A DNA stretch of 64,000 nt from the NCBI GenBank assembly GCA_937975705.1, contig CALJTX010000047.1, positions 5,967 through 69,966 on the forward strand, given 5' to 3'. Origin of the DNA: an uncultured Flavobacteriia bacterium. Its GTDB lineage: Bacteria > Bacteroidota > Bacteroidia > Flavobacteriales_D > Crocinitomicaceae. The notes beneath the pieces are model-generated. The model saw nothing but the letters and a program-made list of their open reading frames with translations. It had not been told where the DNA came from and did not search any database. Shown here in pieces: positions 17,329-26,140 of this stretch. The first letter of the stretch is position 1. The number at the start of each line of letters is the position of its first letter. The translations under genes and the position numbers were made by a program.

Positions 17329-19491
17329 TTATTGTTCGGGTTCGTACTTCAGTGGCAAGACAAGCGTAACGACGGTTCCGGTTTGGGACACATTATCTAA
17401 ATCGCTGATGGTCAAGCTACCATTAAATTTATACTTTTTATTGAGAATAGCGATACGTTCACGCGTAATATCGATCGCCATACTTTTATGCGTTTTCATT
17501 TTTTTGGTACTTGCCGATTTTTTTCGGCCTACACCGTTGTCTTGAATCTTTATGTAGAGTTGGCTATCTTTAGCGTAGATGTCTACATCAATCTTGCCTC
17601 CTTTCACCGTATGCAATTGGCCGTGTTCTATTGCATTCTCAATAAAAGGTTGGGTAATCATTGGTGAGACCATCGCTTTGTTAAAGAGGAGGTCATCGCT
17701 AATAGTAAGCTCGTAGTCAAAGCGGTTTTCAAAACGCATTTTTTGAGCAGTAAGGTATTTGTCAAGGATTTCTCTTTCGAGTTCGATCGGAATGAATTCT
17801 TTGGGTGAGTTTTCTAAGATGAGGCGCATGAGCCTGGAAAAGTTGACCAAAAACTGCGATGATTTAGCGGGGTCGTTTTCGTAGATATAACTCTGAATAA
17901 CCGACATGGCATTGAACACAAAATGCGGATTCATTTGCGTTCTTAAGAGTGTTTGAGACAACTCAGCCTCTCGCTGCTCCTGCTTGATTTTGACTTGTTG
18001 CATCCGGAGCACATAAATGACAACGCCAAAAATGATGGCCAAAATAAAGAGAATGGAAATCACTAATTGGCGGTCTCGCTGGAGCTCAACAATTTCGCGT
18101 TCTTTTTGCGCGCGCTCAATAGAAGCCTGCTGGTTCAAGATAAGGCGTTCGCGCTCTTCGCGCAAATTGGCTGCTGCCATTTCTTCAATGCGTGCCGCGC
18201 TGCGCCAAACCGGACTATTTTCAAGCCAGTTACTGTATTGTTGTTGGTACTGATAAGCCTGGGCATGCTGCCCTGTTTTACTTGCAATTACTGCCAATGA
18301 ACGATACGTATTGGCAATTTTTGGTCGGATCAAAGCTTCTGAAGGCAGGCTTTTTAGGCTAGATTCAAATGCGGATTTGGCAGTTTGATATAAATTCAAA
18401 CCCAATAAGTACTGACCGTATTCAAAATATAATTCTGAAGCAAATAAGGCATCTGTTGAGGGGTCTGTTTTAGAAAACAAGGTGGCAAAAGGAAGATCGA
18501 GGCCTGCTCCTTGTGATTGTTTAGCTGAAATCATGAGAAGTCTGGCCCTATTTTGATACCGCAAATTGCCGATATCCTCAAAATACCGATAGGCCAAACC
18601 TGCCATTGAACTGGCTTTTCCTGGCAAATTAATTCCCAAATAATAGCGACCCAACAAATAATTGGCAAAAGCCTGTCCGCGAAGATCTTTATTGACCTTT
18701 GCGAGGTCCTGGGCGAGTTTCAAATAGGTAATGGCCTGATTGAAGTTCTTGACATCAATGGAAATACTCGCAATGAGCAGCAAGGGGCTCAATTTGAAAT
18801 AATCTAATTGCGCCTCTTCGGCAAGTTGCAATGAGTTGATAGACCTTTGAACGGCTTGTTCAAAAAGGTTAAATTGCCAATACACCTCAGCTTGTTGCTG
18901 CATGGCATCGATCAAAACCCATTTTTTATCAGAACGCTTGGCATGTTGCAAGGCCATATTACTTGCCCATAAAGCAGAATCTTTTTGAAAGACAGCGGTA
19001 AAGTGCTTGGCCATCTGCAGGTAAAGGGCGGTTTGTTCGCGGTTCTTCATGCCGCGATTTGCCTGGGACATTAACCTGCTGTAATGGAACTTTTGGTCGT
19101 TTGGATAGAGCGCACAACCCAACAAATTTTTGCGCCAAGCGACTTTAGGGTTGGAAAAGTGGTAATCTTTGAGCTGTTCATTGAAAATTTGAGTCAGACT
19201 ACGGCTATCGCCAAGGAAATTGGCGCGCTCAGCTGCTAGCAAAGAAATCAGTGCTTGATTGTCTTGGCCAACATAAGCGCGACGTTGTAAAACCAACAAA
19301 TTGACCTCTTTTTGCCATTCATTTCGATTGCTTTGGTAGATCGCATCGATCAGACGCAACCTTATTTGCAGTTGAGACGTCTTGTTTTTTGTGCGTGCCA
19401 ACTCCGTTCGGAGCTGCTTTTCGGACTGCGCAGTAACCTGCAAACCCAAAAAGAGACACACTATTAAAAAAAACAAGCTTACCTTTGACAT
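17329..19491 (-). CDS. LytS-like sensor histidine kinase with TPR sensor region
   Basis: 720 residues from the ATG at 19491 (MSKVSLFFLIVCLFLGLQVTAQ, a signal peptide). In-frame ATGs further upstream would run into the divergent gene. Residues ~25-440 are helical TPR-like repeats expected in the periplasm. A coiled coil leads to one membrane helix at ~476-497. The His_kinase (LytS type) domain has QMNPHFVFNAM with His523, and HATPase motifs are NAIEHG, IKIQDNGVGRKKS and GTVVTLVLPL. This architecture is widespread in Bacteroidota. It forms an operon with the LytTR regulator. A near -7 box (TATATTCG) ends 6 bases before the ATG. Confidence 0.9.
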   Translation of the reverse strand: MSKVSLFFLIVCLFLGLQVTAQSEKQLRTELARTKNKTSQLQIRLRLIDAIYQSNRNEWQKEVNLLVLQRRAYVGQDNQALISLLAAERANFLGDSRSLTQIFNEQLKDYHFSNPKVAWRKNLLGCALYPNDQKFHYSRLMSQANRGMKNREQTALYLQMAKHFTAVFQKDSALWASNMALQHAKRSDKKWVLIDAMQQQAEVYWQFNLFEQAVQRSINSLQLAEEAQLDYFKLSPLLLIASISIDVKNFNQAITYLKLAQDLAKVNKDLRGQAFANYLLGRYYLGINLPGKASSMAGLAYRYFEDIGNLRYQNRARLLMISAKQSQGAGLDLPFATLFSKTDPSTDALFASELYFEYGQYLLGLNLYQTAKSAFESSLKSLPSEALIRPKIANTYRSLAVIASKTGQHAQAYQYQQQYSNWLENSPVWRSAARIEEMAAANLREERERLILNQQASIERAQKEREIVELQRDRQLVISILFILAIIFGVVIYVLRMQQVKIKQEQREAELSQTLLRTQMNPHFVFNAMSVIQSYIYENDPAKSSQFLVNFSRLMRLILENSPKEFIPIELEREILDKYLTAQKMRFENRFDYELTISDDLLFNKAMVSPMITQPFIENAIEHGQLHTVKGGKIDVDIYAKDSQLYIKIQDNGVGRKKSASTKKMKTHKSMAIDITRERIAILNKKYKFNGSLTISDLDNVSQTGTVVTLVLPLKYEPEQ

Positions 19492-19519
19492 CAACAACGA
19501 ATATACAAAATTCATACGC

Positions 19520-21277
19520 ATGCGTCTCACAACTACCTTATTTGCATTTTTAATCGGATTTTTATTCAGCTTCAACAGCTGGGCTAGCCATATCATCGGA
19601 GGTGAAATCTATTACGATTCACTCGGCAACGACCAATACAAAATCACCATCGAAATCTACCGCGACTGCAACTCCGCAACAGGTTTTGACAACCCGCTCA
19701 ACTACACCATTTTCTTGGCAGATGGCAGCGTATTCATGACGCGCTACATCGCGCCGTTTTCTCAAAACATCTTACCTATTGTCTACGACGACCCTTGCGT
19801 GACCGTACCCAACGACATCTGCGTCGAGCGCGCTATTTACATCGATACCGTTACGCTCCCATTTGGTGTGCAGGGTTATTACGTGTCTTACCAACGCTGC
19901 TGCTGGACCGGCGCAATCGACAACATCGTGGACCCATCCAATAACGGCATCACCCTCACTACGTTTATTCCAGGCTCAGCACTAGTAGGTGTTCATAACC
20001 AAGGTGCACGCTTTATCAACTATCCGCCACTCATTTTGTGTTCTCAAAATACCTTAGATTTTGACCACGCCGCTTTTGACCCAGACGGAGATTCCCTGAG
20101 TTACGAACTCATGGCGCCTTTGCTCGGCGGCAGTATTGCCAATGTTGTTCCCGACCCAGAAACAGCAGCGCCATATAGCCCCGTAAGCTGGAATCCTACC
20201 TTTACTGAAACTGTTCCATTTGGAGCCGGTTCAAATATCACCATTGACCCTGTAACGGGCTTCATGACCTTTACACCCAACCTCATCGGCAGTTTTGTGG
20301 CAGGTGTGGCTGTAAAAGAATGGCGCAACGGCATTCTCATCAATACCAAAATCCGGACTTTCGGCTACCGTGTAGTTGCTTGCCAAGTAGAGGTGCCCAT
20401 TGAAGTTGACGTTACAGGACCTACCCAACTCATCGAAGACTGCGGTTTTGCAGGCTTTATTGTCAAGCGCACCGACCTCTCCTCCAATCTAGTTGTCCAG
20501 ATCAATTTAGCCGGTACCGCTACTAATGGTGACGACTACCCTTTCATCAACGACACACTCGTGATTCCTGCAGGAGTTGCTTCAGACACCATCGGTATAT
20601 CCGCTTTCCTTGATGGTTTACCAGAAGGTACTGAAACGGTACTTTTCAACGTGATTTTGCCTAACCCTTGCGACGGCACTTTTGATACGACATCTATCTC
20701 TCTCAACATCATTGACTACACGCCTTTGAGCATCACAGCAGTTGATTCTCTTAATGTTTGTGCAGACTTCGGTCAAGGAACCAATATTTGGTGTAACGTT
20801 CAAAATGGCATCTCTCCATACAGTTATGTTTGGGGGCCGGGTAGCTTCCCAAATAACGATACTGTTTATGTGCAGCCAGGCATTCTAGAGCCCAACCTCA
20901 ATAACTTCCAGGTCTATGTCATGGACCAATGTGCCAAAACCATTACCTCACCAATTGTGCGCGTTTACAATCAGTGTCCGCTCGTTGTACCAAACATCCT
21001 CACCATAGACAACGACAATATCAACGAACTTCTCGTTATTAAAAACTGGGAAGATTACGACCAAGTGAGCATCCAAATCTTTAACCGTTGGGGCAATCTC
21101 ATCTACGAAAAAGACAACTATCTCAACGACTGGAATGGAACCGACATGAATGGCAAAGTCCTTGAAGAAGGCGTGTACTTTTATACGGCCACACCAAAAA
21201 GTGAGAAATACGAATACGACAACCAAAACAAAACACTTTACACCCTTCATGGTTTCGTGCATATAGTTAAACCATAA
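19520..21277 (+). CDS. T9SS type B (gliding motility-associated C-terminal) surface protein
   Basis: 585 residues from the ATG at 19520, chosen because a signal peptide follows directly (MRLTTTLFAFLIGFLFSFNSWAS). Residues ~24-290 are a beta-rich region with paired Cys, common in large Bacteroidota adhesins. A Calx-beta-like segment follows at ~320-410 (GTATNGDDYPF, LPEGTETVLFNVIL). The last ~90 residues are a CHU_C/T9SS type B domain: VSIQIFNRWGNLIYE, WNGTDMNGKVLEEGVYFY, ending HGFVHIVKP. It should be exported by the type IX system and held at the surface. Its start lies 28 bases from that of the divergent histidine kinase gene. Confidence 0.88.
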   Translation: MRLTTTLFAFLIGFLFSFNSWASHIIGGEIYYDSLGNDQYKITIEIYRDCNSATGFDNPLNYTIFLADGSVFMTRYIAPFSQNILPIVYDDPCVTVPNDICVERAIYIDTVTLPFGVQGYYVSYQRCCWTGAIDNIVDPSNNGITLTTFIPGSALVGVHNQGARFINYPPLILCSQNTLDFDHAAFDPDGDSLSYELMAPLLGGSIANVVPDPETAAPYSPVSWNPTFTETVPFGAGSNITIDPVTGFMTFTPNLIGSFVAGVAVKEWRNGILINTKIRTFGYRVVACQVEVPIEVDVTGPTQLIEDCGFAGFIVKRTDLSSNLVVQINLAGTATNGDDYPFINDTLVIPAGVASDTIGISAFLDGLPEGTETVLFNVILPNPCDGTFDTTSISLNIIDYTPLSITAVDSLNVCADFGQGTNIWCNVQNGISPYSYVWGPGSFPNNDTVYVQPGILEPNLNNFQVYVMDQCAKTITSPIVRVYNQCPLVVPNILTIDNDNINELLVIKNWEDYDQVSIQIFNRWGNLIYEKDNYLNDWNGTDMNGKVLEEGVYFYTATPKSEKYEYDNQNKTLYTLHGFVHIVKP

Positions 21278-21294
21278 GGCAAATCGTACTCAAC

Positions 21295-21325
21295 AAAAAA
21301 AAGGCGCCCTAGGGCGCCTTTTTTA
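21295..21325. terminator. Bidirectional terminator between convergent genes
   Basis: AAGGCGCCCT / AGGGCGCCTT palindrome flanked by an A-run on the left and a T-run on the right, so it works for the T9SS adhesin (plus) and the barrel protein (minus). Confidence 0.93.
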
Positions 21326-21343
21326 ATTTCTGAATATCTTGGA

Positions 21344-22021
21344 TTAGTCTATCGAATAGACAACGCCTACATGCAAGCCAACTGAAGCTGCATTCGTTTT
21401 GCTGTATGGATTATACAAATCTAAATCAGCACCCAAAGCATCTACACCTTTCGCATCAGCAGTGCTGTACATAAAGCGCGCACTTACGGAAACCATCACA
21501 GGCAATTCGAGAATGCCAAAACGCCCTCCTACACCAATCATGTACCCCATGAAGTTCTGGTATTGGTTGGTGACATCGATTGTTGTTGGAGGATCAACAA
21601 GATAATTTGAATTGCTGTACGTAGCACTTTTTACGTTATTCATCACTACACCAAACTCACCAAAAGAGCCTTTAGAGCCACCCAAACGCAAGTAAATTGG
21701 AATCTGAGAAATCTTTAAATCAACGTTTGAAGTATAAGCGCCACCGATTAATACTTGATCACCTTGGTAACCCGCCTTGAAATTTCCCATGAGGTATTCA
21801 AGGCCCAAGCCAATTTTTCCAAAATTAACCGTACCGGCGAGTCCGTAGTTTGAACTAAATGCCACATCGTAATCTTGTGATGCACCTAAGTCAGAAATGT
21901 TTTTGTTGAACATACCTGTTGCACTGTACGCATATTTAGCAGCGACATCAAAGGTGAGCGTTTGTGCCTTTACAGCCGTAAAGCAACTCAAGAGTGATAG
22001 AGAAATGAATAATTTTTTCAT
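21344..22021 (-). CDS. Small outer-membrane beta-barrel protein
   Basis: 225 residues. Signal peptide MKKLFISLSLLSCFTAVKAQ. The mature part alternates polar and hydrophobic residues in short strands separated by Gly/Asn turns (SSNYGLAGTVNFGKIGLGLEYLMG, LGGRFGILELPVMVSVSARFMYS), the pattern of an 8-strand barrel. It ends in aliphatic/aromatic residues (SVGLHVGVVYSID). Likely an outer-membrane protein of the porin/OmpW-like class; function unknown. Confidence 0.78.
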   Translation of the reverse strand: MKKLFISLSLLSCFTAVKAQTLTFDVAAKYAYSATGMFNKNISDLGASQDYDVAFSSNYGLAGTVNFGKIGLGLEYLMGNFKAGYQGDQVLIGGAYTSNVDLKISQIPIYLRLGGSKGSFGEFGVVMNNVKSATYSNSNYLVDPPTTIDVTNQYQNFMGYMIGVGGRFGILELPVMVSVSARFMYSTADAKGVDALGADLDLYNPYSKTNAASVGLHVGVVYSID

Positions 22022-22082
22022 AGTTTGTAGTTAAATGTTTGAGCAATTTTAAGCAAAAATTTGAAATGCGTAACTTTAATGA

Positions 22083-22799
22083 ATGAAATACATCTTCCTA
22101 CTGCTCATTTGCTGTCTTTTTCAGGTGCGGCTCCAAGCCCAATTCATCGAAACCGATGAAGGCAAATACTTCGGCTCAGACATCAGCCAAGCTGACCTCG
22201 ACCTGCTTTTTGTAACTAACCCCAACCTCGATTGGCTAGTTTTTGATTACAAAGACACCTCCCTTACGCTTCCCAATTTCAAAACATTAGATATTCTCGC
22301 TATCGAGAGTGAGGTACTCCAAAAGATAGTTTTCCCGGACACCATTTTAGAACTTGGCCTCATCGATTTCAATATACCTAGTCTAACATCCATCACGGAA
22401 CCTGTTGCGCCAAACCTATTTCAAATCACCCTCTACGCTTCCCTCGATAGCCTACCTAACTTTATCTGCACCTCACCCGAACTCTCATTAGTAGACATCA
22501 AAAACTACAAAGACATCATGTGGCCCGACTGCATGGAAGAACGCTTTGTCAACGGCCCTTTTGAACTCTCCAGTTGCGAAATCCTTGACGCCAAAGACGG
22601 CAATACCATCTCCAAAATCGTCAGCCCAGACAAGGTCGAAGACGAGTGGCTCGAAGCCTCCGACGACATGAGCCAAGAAGAACTCGAAGAATTTTTGAAA
22701 TATGAAAATTTTGGAAAATCCAAACTCCGCATTGGCCTGATTCGCCGAGCAAGTGGTGTTTTATTGGCCGGTGTGGTGTTTTTGATTTGGGCGAGATGA
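22083..22799 (+). CDS. Secreted/membrane protein with degenerate leucine-rich-repeat-like region
   Basis: 238 residues. Signal peptide MKYIFLLLICCLFQVRLQAQ. Residues ~40-150 show evenly spaced Leu/Ile/Phe with Pro-Asn turns (PNLDWLVFDYK, LPNFKTLDILAI, ILELGLIDFNIPSL, FQITLYASLDSLPNF), which looks like a weak leucine-rich repeat. An acidic stretch (WLEASDDMSQEELEEFLKY) precedes a C-terminal hydrophobic segment (GVLLAGVVFLIWA) that may anchor the protein. I do not recognise a family. A TAACTTTA box ends 4 bases before the ATG. Confidence 0.6.
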   Translation: MKYIFLLLICCLFQVRLQAQFIETDEGKYFGSDISQADLDLLFVTNPNLDWLVFDYKDTSLTLPNFKTLDILAIESEVLQKIVFPDTILELGLIDFNIPSLTSITEPVAPNLFQITLYASLDSLPNFICTSPELSLVDIKNYKDIMWPDCMEERFVNGPFELSSCEILDAKDGNTISKIVSPDKVEDEWLEASDDMSQEELEEFLKYENFGKSKLRIGLIRRASGVLLAGVVFLIWAR

Positions 22800-22870
22800 A
22801 ACAACTCAATCCAAGTCCGAATATATACCTACAAGAAAAAGACTAATTTTAGGGAAACAAATCAATTTAT

Positions 22871-23728
22871 ATGAAAAAAACATTACTCTCCATTTTCTTT
22901 TTAGGCGCTTGCCTGACTACAAATGCGCAAGGCTTATTAAATGGCAATTTTGAACAAGCCGCCACTCCATTGCTTCCAGGCGTTGCTACAGACTGCCCTG
23001 GTTGGGGCCAAGGTTTGTATACAATGGAAACAGCTGCTCCTTATGCGGGTACGCAATCGGCAAAACTTGCTACAATCAATGACCCACTCACTAACTCACT
23101 TCTGAACTGGGGTTCAGATACCATCCCAGGGCTCATCACACAATCAGTGAACGGAAACTGGAACAACGTAGCCAACATGACTTTAAATTTTGCCTACAAG
23201 AAACAAATTGCTGCTGGAGACACCGCTGTGGTTGTGGCCGAATTTCTAGACACTATGACTGCTGACCCAAATGACGACGTATTGCTATACCAAGCTTTTG
23301 GAATCTACACCGGATCCGGAACAACTTGGGCCACAGAATCTTTACCGTTTCAACAAAATCCGAACGGTACCGGAACCGCAAATCAATTTGTAATCTTCGC
23401 AACTTCATCAATGGCAGCTGCTTTTGGAACAGGTACAGGTATGCCAGGAAGCACTTTATATTTAGATAACGTCACAGTTACTGGTATGAACAGCGTAGTT
23501 GAGATGACTTCAGAAACACTCAATGTATATCCAAACCCAACCTCTGGCATCTTAACCTTTGAAACTTCAGGAGCACTTGATCATGTTGCATTATACAACA
23601 TCAATGGCCAATTACAATTGAACACCACCGAAGCTACAATTGACATTTCAAACCTTCCTTCAGGTATTTATTTCTATACAGTAATCTCTGCAGGAAAAAC
23701 CTACCAAGGCAAGGTCAATAAATTATAA
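22871..23728 (+). CDS. T9SS type A sorting domain-containing secreted protein
   Basis: 285 residues. Signal peptide MKKTLLSIFFLGACLTTNAQ. Residues ~21-205 begin GLLNGNFEQAATPLLPGVATDCPGW, like carbohydrate-binding or PCMD-type lectin domains (GNFE, then W and paired beta strands, ending LYLDNVTVTG). The last ~70 residues are the type A sorting domain: NVYPNPTSGILTFE, VALYNINGQL and ISNLPSGIYFYTV, ending KVNKL. Exported via type IX secretion; ligand unknown. Confidence 0.85.
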   Translation: MKKTLLSIFFLGACLTTNAQGLLNGNFEQAATPLLPGVATDCPGWGQGLYTMETAAPYAGTQSAKLATINDPLTNSLLNWGSDTIPGLITQSVNGNWNNVANMTLNFAYKKQIAAGDTAVVVAEFLDTMTADPNDDVLLYQAFGIYTGSGTTWATESLPFQQNPNGTGTANQFVIFATSSMAAAFGTGTGMPGSTLYLDNVTVTGMNSVVEMTSETLNVYPNPTSGILTFETSGALDHVALYNINGQLQLNTTEATIDISNLPSGIYFYTVISAGKTYQGKVNKL

Positions 23729-23748
23729 GCCCCCCTTCATTCCCAACG

Positions 23749-23777
23749 AAAGCGCGCAGATTCTGTGCGCTTTTTTT
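23749..23777 (+). terminator. Intrinsic terminator after T9SS cargo gene
   Basis: Stem AGCGCGCA / TGTGCGCT (one G-T pair), loop GATTC, followed by seven T. Confidence 0.88.
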
Positions 23778-23851
23778 GATTTGGGCGAATTAAAAAATTG
23801 AGGGGCTTGTCCGTTTTTGTACTGAATTACATTTCATGTTGATTATTTATT

Positions 23852-23901
23852 TTTGAATTGAATGAAAAGGTATACTTTTGTAATTACTTTATAATTACAT
23901 T
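23852..23901 (+). promoter_or_regulatory. Predicted mazEF promoter and possible operator
   Basis: TTTG (23852-23855), 17 bases, then TACTTTTG (23873-23880). Two direct copies of TAATTAC follow at 23881-23887 and 23892-23898, directly over the expected transcript start and just before the ATG at 23902. A repeat there is a plausible site for MazE/MazF autorepression. Confidence 0.55.
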
Positions 23902-24141
23902 ATGCGCATTCAACTCATTCAAATTGGCAACTCTAAAGGTTTTAGACTTCCCAAGAAAATAATTGATCAATACCAAATTCAAGACGAAATGGAACTCATC
24001 TTAAACGAGCAAGACCTCACGCTCAAGCCCTTGAAAAAAATCCGCGAAGGATGGAATGAAGCATTTCAACAAATGCATGCAAACGGCGATGACCAACTGC
24101 TCATCGACGACGTATTTGCAGACGAAACCTTCGAAGAATGA
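23902..24141 (+). CDS. mazE: MazE-like antitoxin (AbrB/SpoVT fold)
   Basis: 79 residues. N-terminal swapped-hairpin AbrB domain: RIQLIQIGNSKGFRLPKKII, then EMELILNEQDLTLKPL. The acidic C-terminal tail (NGDDQLLIDDVFADETFEE) is the type that wraps the toxin. It should neutralise MazF and repress the shared promoter. Stop and the next start overlap (ATGA). Confidence 0.9.
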   Translation: MRIQLIQIGNSKGFRLPKKIIDQYQIQDEMELILNEQDLTLKPLKKIREGWNEAFQQMHANGDDQLLIDDVFADETFEE

Positions 24142-24461
24142 CCTGCACACAGTACGACCTCTTCTTGGTCAACCTCGACCCAACAATTGGCAGTGAAATC
24201 CGAAAAACCAGGCCTTGTGTGGTGCTCTCACCAAACGAACTCAACAGCAACCTCAATACGGTTATCATCGCACCCATCACAAGCACCTCGAAACCCTACC
24301 CCACTCGCCTCCAAACAAAAAGCGTCAAACCCTATGGCTGGATAGTCCTCGACCAAATCCGTACCATTGACAAATCCCGTTTCATCAAAAAAATTGGCCA
24401 ACTGACTCCCGATGAAATCAGTGCTTGTAAATGCATTTTGGAGGAGTTGTTGGTGTGGTAG
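24138..24461 (+). CDS. mazF: MazF-type endoribonuclease toxin
   Basis: 107 residues. PemK/MazF fold motifs: YDLFLVNLDPTIGSEIRKTRPCVVLSP (substrate loop and catalytic Arg), NTVIIAPITS (catalytic Thr/Ser) and SWIVLDQIRTIDK-like GWIVLDQIRTIDKSR, then LTPDEI. Such enzymes cut single-stranded mRNA at short motifs. The pair is flanked by a T9SS cargo gene and a tRNA cluster; no att-like repeat was found. Confidence 0.93.
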   Translation: MTCTQYDLFLVNLDPTIGSEIRKTRPCVVLSPNELNSNLNTVIIAPITSTSKPYPTRLQTKSVKPYGWIVLDQIRTIDKSRFIKKIGQLTPDEISACKCILEELLVW

Positions 24462-24523
24462 GGGAATAACCCGCGACGTATAATCCCAGAAAGCATTTGA
24501 GGTAATTTACTTTCCTATAAAAC

Positions 24524-24547
24524 AAAAAACCCCACATTGCTGTGAGG
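24524..24547 (-). terminator. Intrinsic terminator after tRNA-Arg
   Basis: On the minus strand: stem CCTCACA / TGTGGGG (with one G-U pair), loop GCAA, then six T. The wobble pair exists only in the minus-strand RNA. The sequence nearly matches the 5S rRNA terminator at 63713-63748. Confidence 0.88.
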
Positions 24548-24556
24548 TTGTAGATG

Positions 24557-24630
<74 letters not shown>

Positions 24631-24666
24631 GTTTGTTGTAAAAAGGGAATTTACAACTTATATAAT

Positions 24667-24697
24667 CAAAAAAGGGGGATGATTGCTCATCCCCCTT
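24667..24697 (-). terminator. Intrinsic terminator between tRNA-Pro and tRNA-Arg
   Basis: 11-bp perfect stem AAGGGGGATGA / TCATCCCCCTT with 4-base loop and, on the minus strand, a six-T run. A second hairpin (GTTGTAAA / TTTACAAC, 24635-24657) without T-run lies between it and tRNA-Arg. Confidence 0.85.
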
Positions 24698-24698
24698 G

Positions 24699-24773
24699 TC
24701 GGGGCGGCAGGATTCGAACCTGCGACCTCCTGGTCCCAAACCAGGCGCGATGACCGGACTACGCTACGCCCCG
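24699..24773 (-). tRNA. tRNA-Pro (anticodon TGG)
   Basis: Acceptor CGGGGCG / CGCCCCG, anticodon stem CCTGG / CCAGG around TTTGGGA (anticodon TGG), T-arm GCAGGTTCGAATCCTGC. CCA is not encoded. Confidence 0.97.
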
Positions 24774-24804
24774 AACTGAAGTTCGATACGGTCTAAATTT
24801 GTGG

Positions 24805-24891
<87 letters not shown>

Positions 24892-24903
24892 AAGTGTTCA
24901 ATG

Positions 24904-24942
24904 AACGGATTGCAAAAGTACAAAAACAATCCGTTTTTCAAA
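24904..24942 (-). promoter_or_regulatory. Promoter of the tRNA Ser-Pro-Arg cluster with flanking inverted repeat
   Basis: On the minus strand TTTG (24942-24939), 18 bases, TACTTTTG (24920-24913). The -7 box lies between the arms of a 9-bp inverted repeat, AACGGATTG (24904-24912) and CAATCCGTT (24927-24935). Confidence 0.7.
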
Positions 24943-24959
24943 GCTTTTCTTTGATTTTT

Positions 24960-26132
24960 TTATCCGTTATAGGTAAATTCTCCGTGTTGGCTAGAAATCG
25001 TGACTTTTTTCTCAGCTGCTGCCTCTACCCGACCCACAACCTGAGCGGCGATGCCAAAGCTTTCAGAAATACGGATGATTTCAGGCGCAAGCTCCTCACT
25101 TACATAAACTTCCATGCGGTGCCCCATATTGAAAACCTTGTACATTTCTTGCCATGGCGTCTTGGATTCTGCCTGGATCATTTCAAATAATGGTGGGGTT
25201 GCAAATAAATTGTCTTTGATGACATGCAGCTGGTCAATGAAGTGTAAAACCTTCGTTTGGGCACCTCCAGAGCAGTGAACCATGCCGTGGATATCGTGAT
25301 GGTGCGCATCTAAAATTGCTTTAATGACCGGCGCGTAAGTACGCGTTGCCGACAATACCAATTGGCCAGCATTGAGCGGACTGCCCTCGACCGCGTCTGT
25401 AAGGCGCTTAGAACCACTGTACACCAACTCTTTGGGTAAAGAGTTATCATACGTTTCTGGAAAATCATCGGCTAAGGAGTGATGAAAGACGTCGTGGCGT
25501 GCACTCGTGAGTCCGTTGCTACCCATACCTCCATTGTATTGTGTTTCATAGGTAGCTTGTCCGAATGAAGCCAAACCGACTATAACATCGCCTGGGCGAA
25601 TGCCGTCGTTGGAGATCACTTTATTGCGGGGCATGCGACAAACTACCGTGGAGTCAACGATAATGGTGCGCACGAGGTCGCCCACATCGGCAGTTTCTCC
25701 GCCAGTTGAATGGATGTCGATGCCGTAGCTGCGCAATTCTTCTAAAAGTTCTTCTGTGCCATTGATAATTGCGGACAATACTTCACCAGGAATAAGCAGT
25801 TTGTTGCGACCGATTGTACTCGAAACCAAGATAGGGCCAGTAGCACCCACGCAAAGTAAGTCGTCGATGTTCATGATGAGTGCATCTTGAGCAATGCCGC
25901 GCCAAACTGAAATGTCTCCAGTTTGCTTCCAGTAAGCATAAGCCAAAGAAGATTTGGTGCCAGCGCCGTCTGCATGCATCACGACACAGTAATTTGGGTC
26001 ACCGGTAAGGTAGTCGGGCACGATTTTACAAAATGCCTGCGGAAATAAGCCTTTGTCTAGTTTAGAGATGGCTTTGTGAACATCTTCCTTTCCGGCAGAA
26101 ACGCCGCGCTGTTGGTAACGGTTATCAGACAT
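24960..26132 (-). CDS. purM: Phosphoribosylformylglycinamidine cyclo-ligase (AIR synthase)
   Basis: 390 residues. PurM family motifs: RYQQRGVSAGKEDVHKAI, VMHADGAGTKSSLAY (the signature DGVGTK-type loop), ALIMNIDDLLCVGATGP, THSTGGETADVGDLV-like IHSTGGETADVGDLV, and VHCSGGAQTKVLHF. It performs the ATP-dependent ring closure of FGAM to AIR in purine synthesis. It is slightly longer than the ~345-residue proteobacterial form, as in other Bacteroidota. It follows the J-domain gene by 8 bases in a htpG-led operon. Confidence 0.93.
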   Translation of the reverse strand: MSDNRYQQRGVSAGKEDVHKAISKLDKGLFPQAFCKIVPDYLTGDPNYCVVMHADGAGTKSSLAYAYWKQTGDISVWRGIAQDALIMNIDDLLCVGATGPILVSSTIGRNKLLIPGEVLSAIINGTEELLEELRSYGIDIHSTGGETADVGDLVRTIIVDSTVVCRMPRNKVISNDGIRPGDVIVGLASFGQATYETQYNGGMGSNGLTSARHDVFHHSLADDFPETYDNSLPKELVYSGSKRLTDAVEGSPLNAGQLVLSATRTYAPVIKAILDAHHHDIHGMVHCSGGAQTKVLHFIDQLHVIKDNLFATPPLFEMIQAESKTPWQEMYKVFNMGHRMEVYVSEELAPEIIRISESFGIAAQVVGRVEAAAEKKVTISSQHGEFTYNG

Positions 26133-26140
26133 ATTTGATC

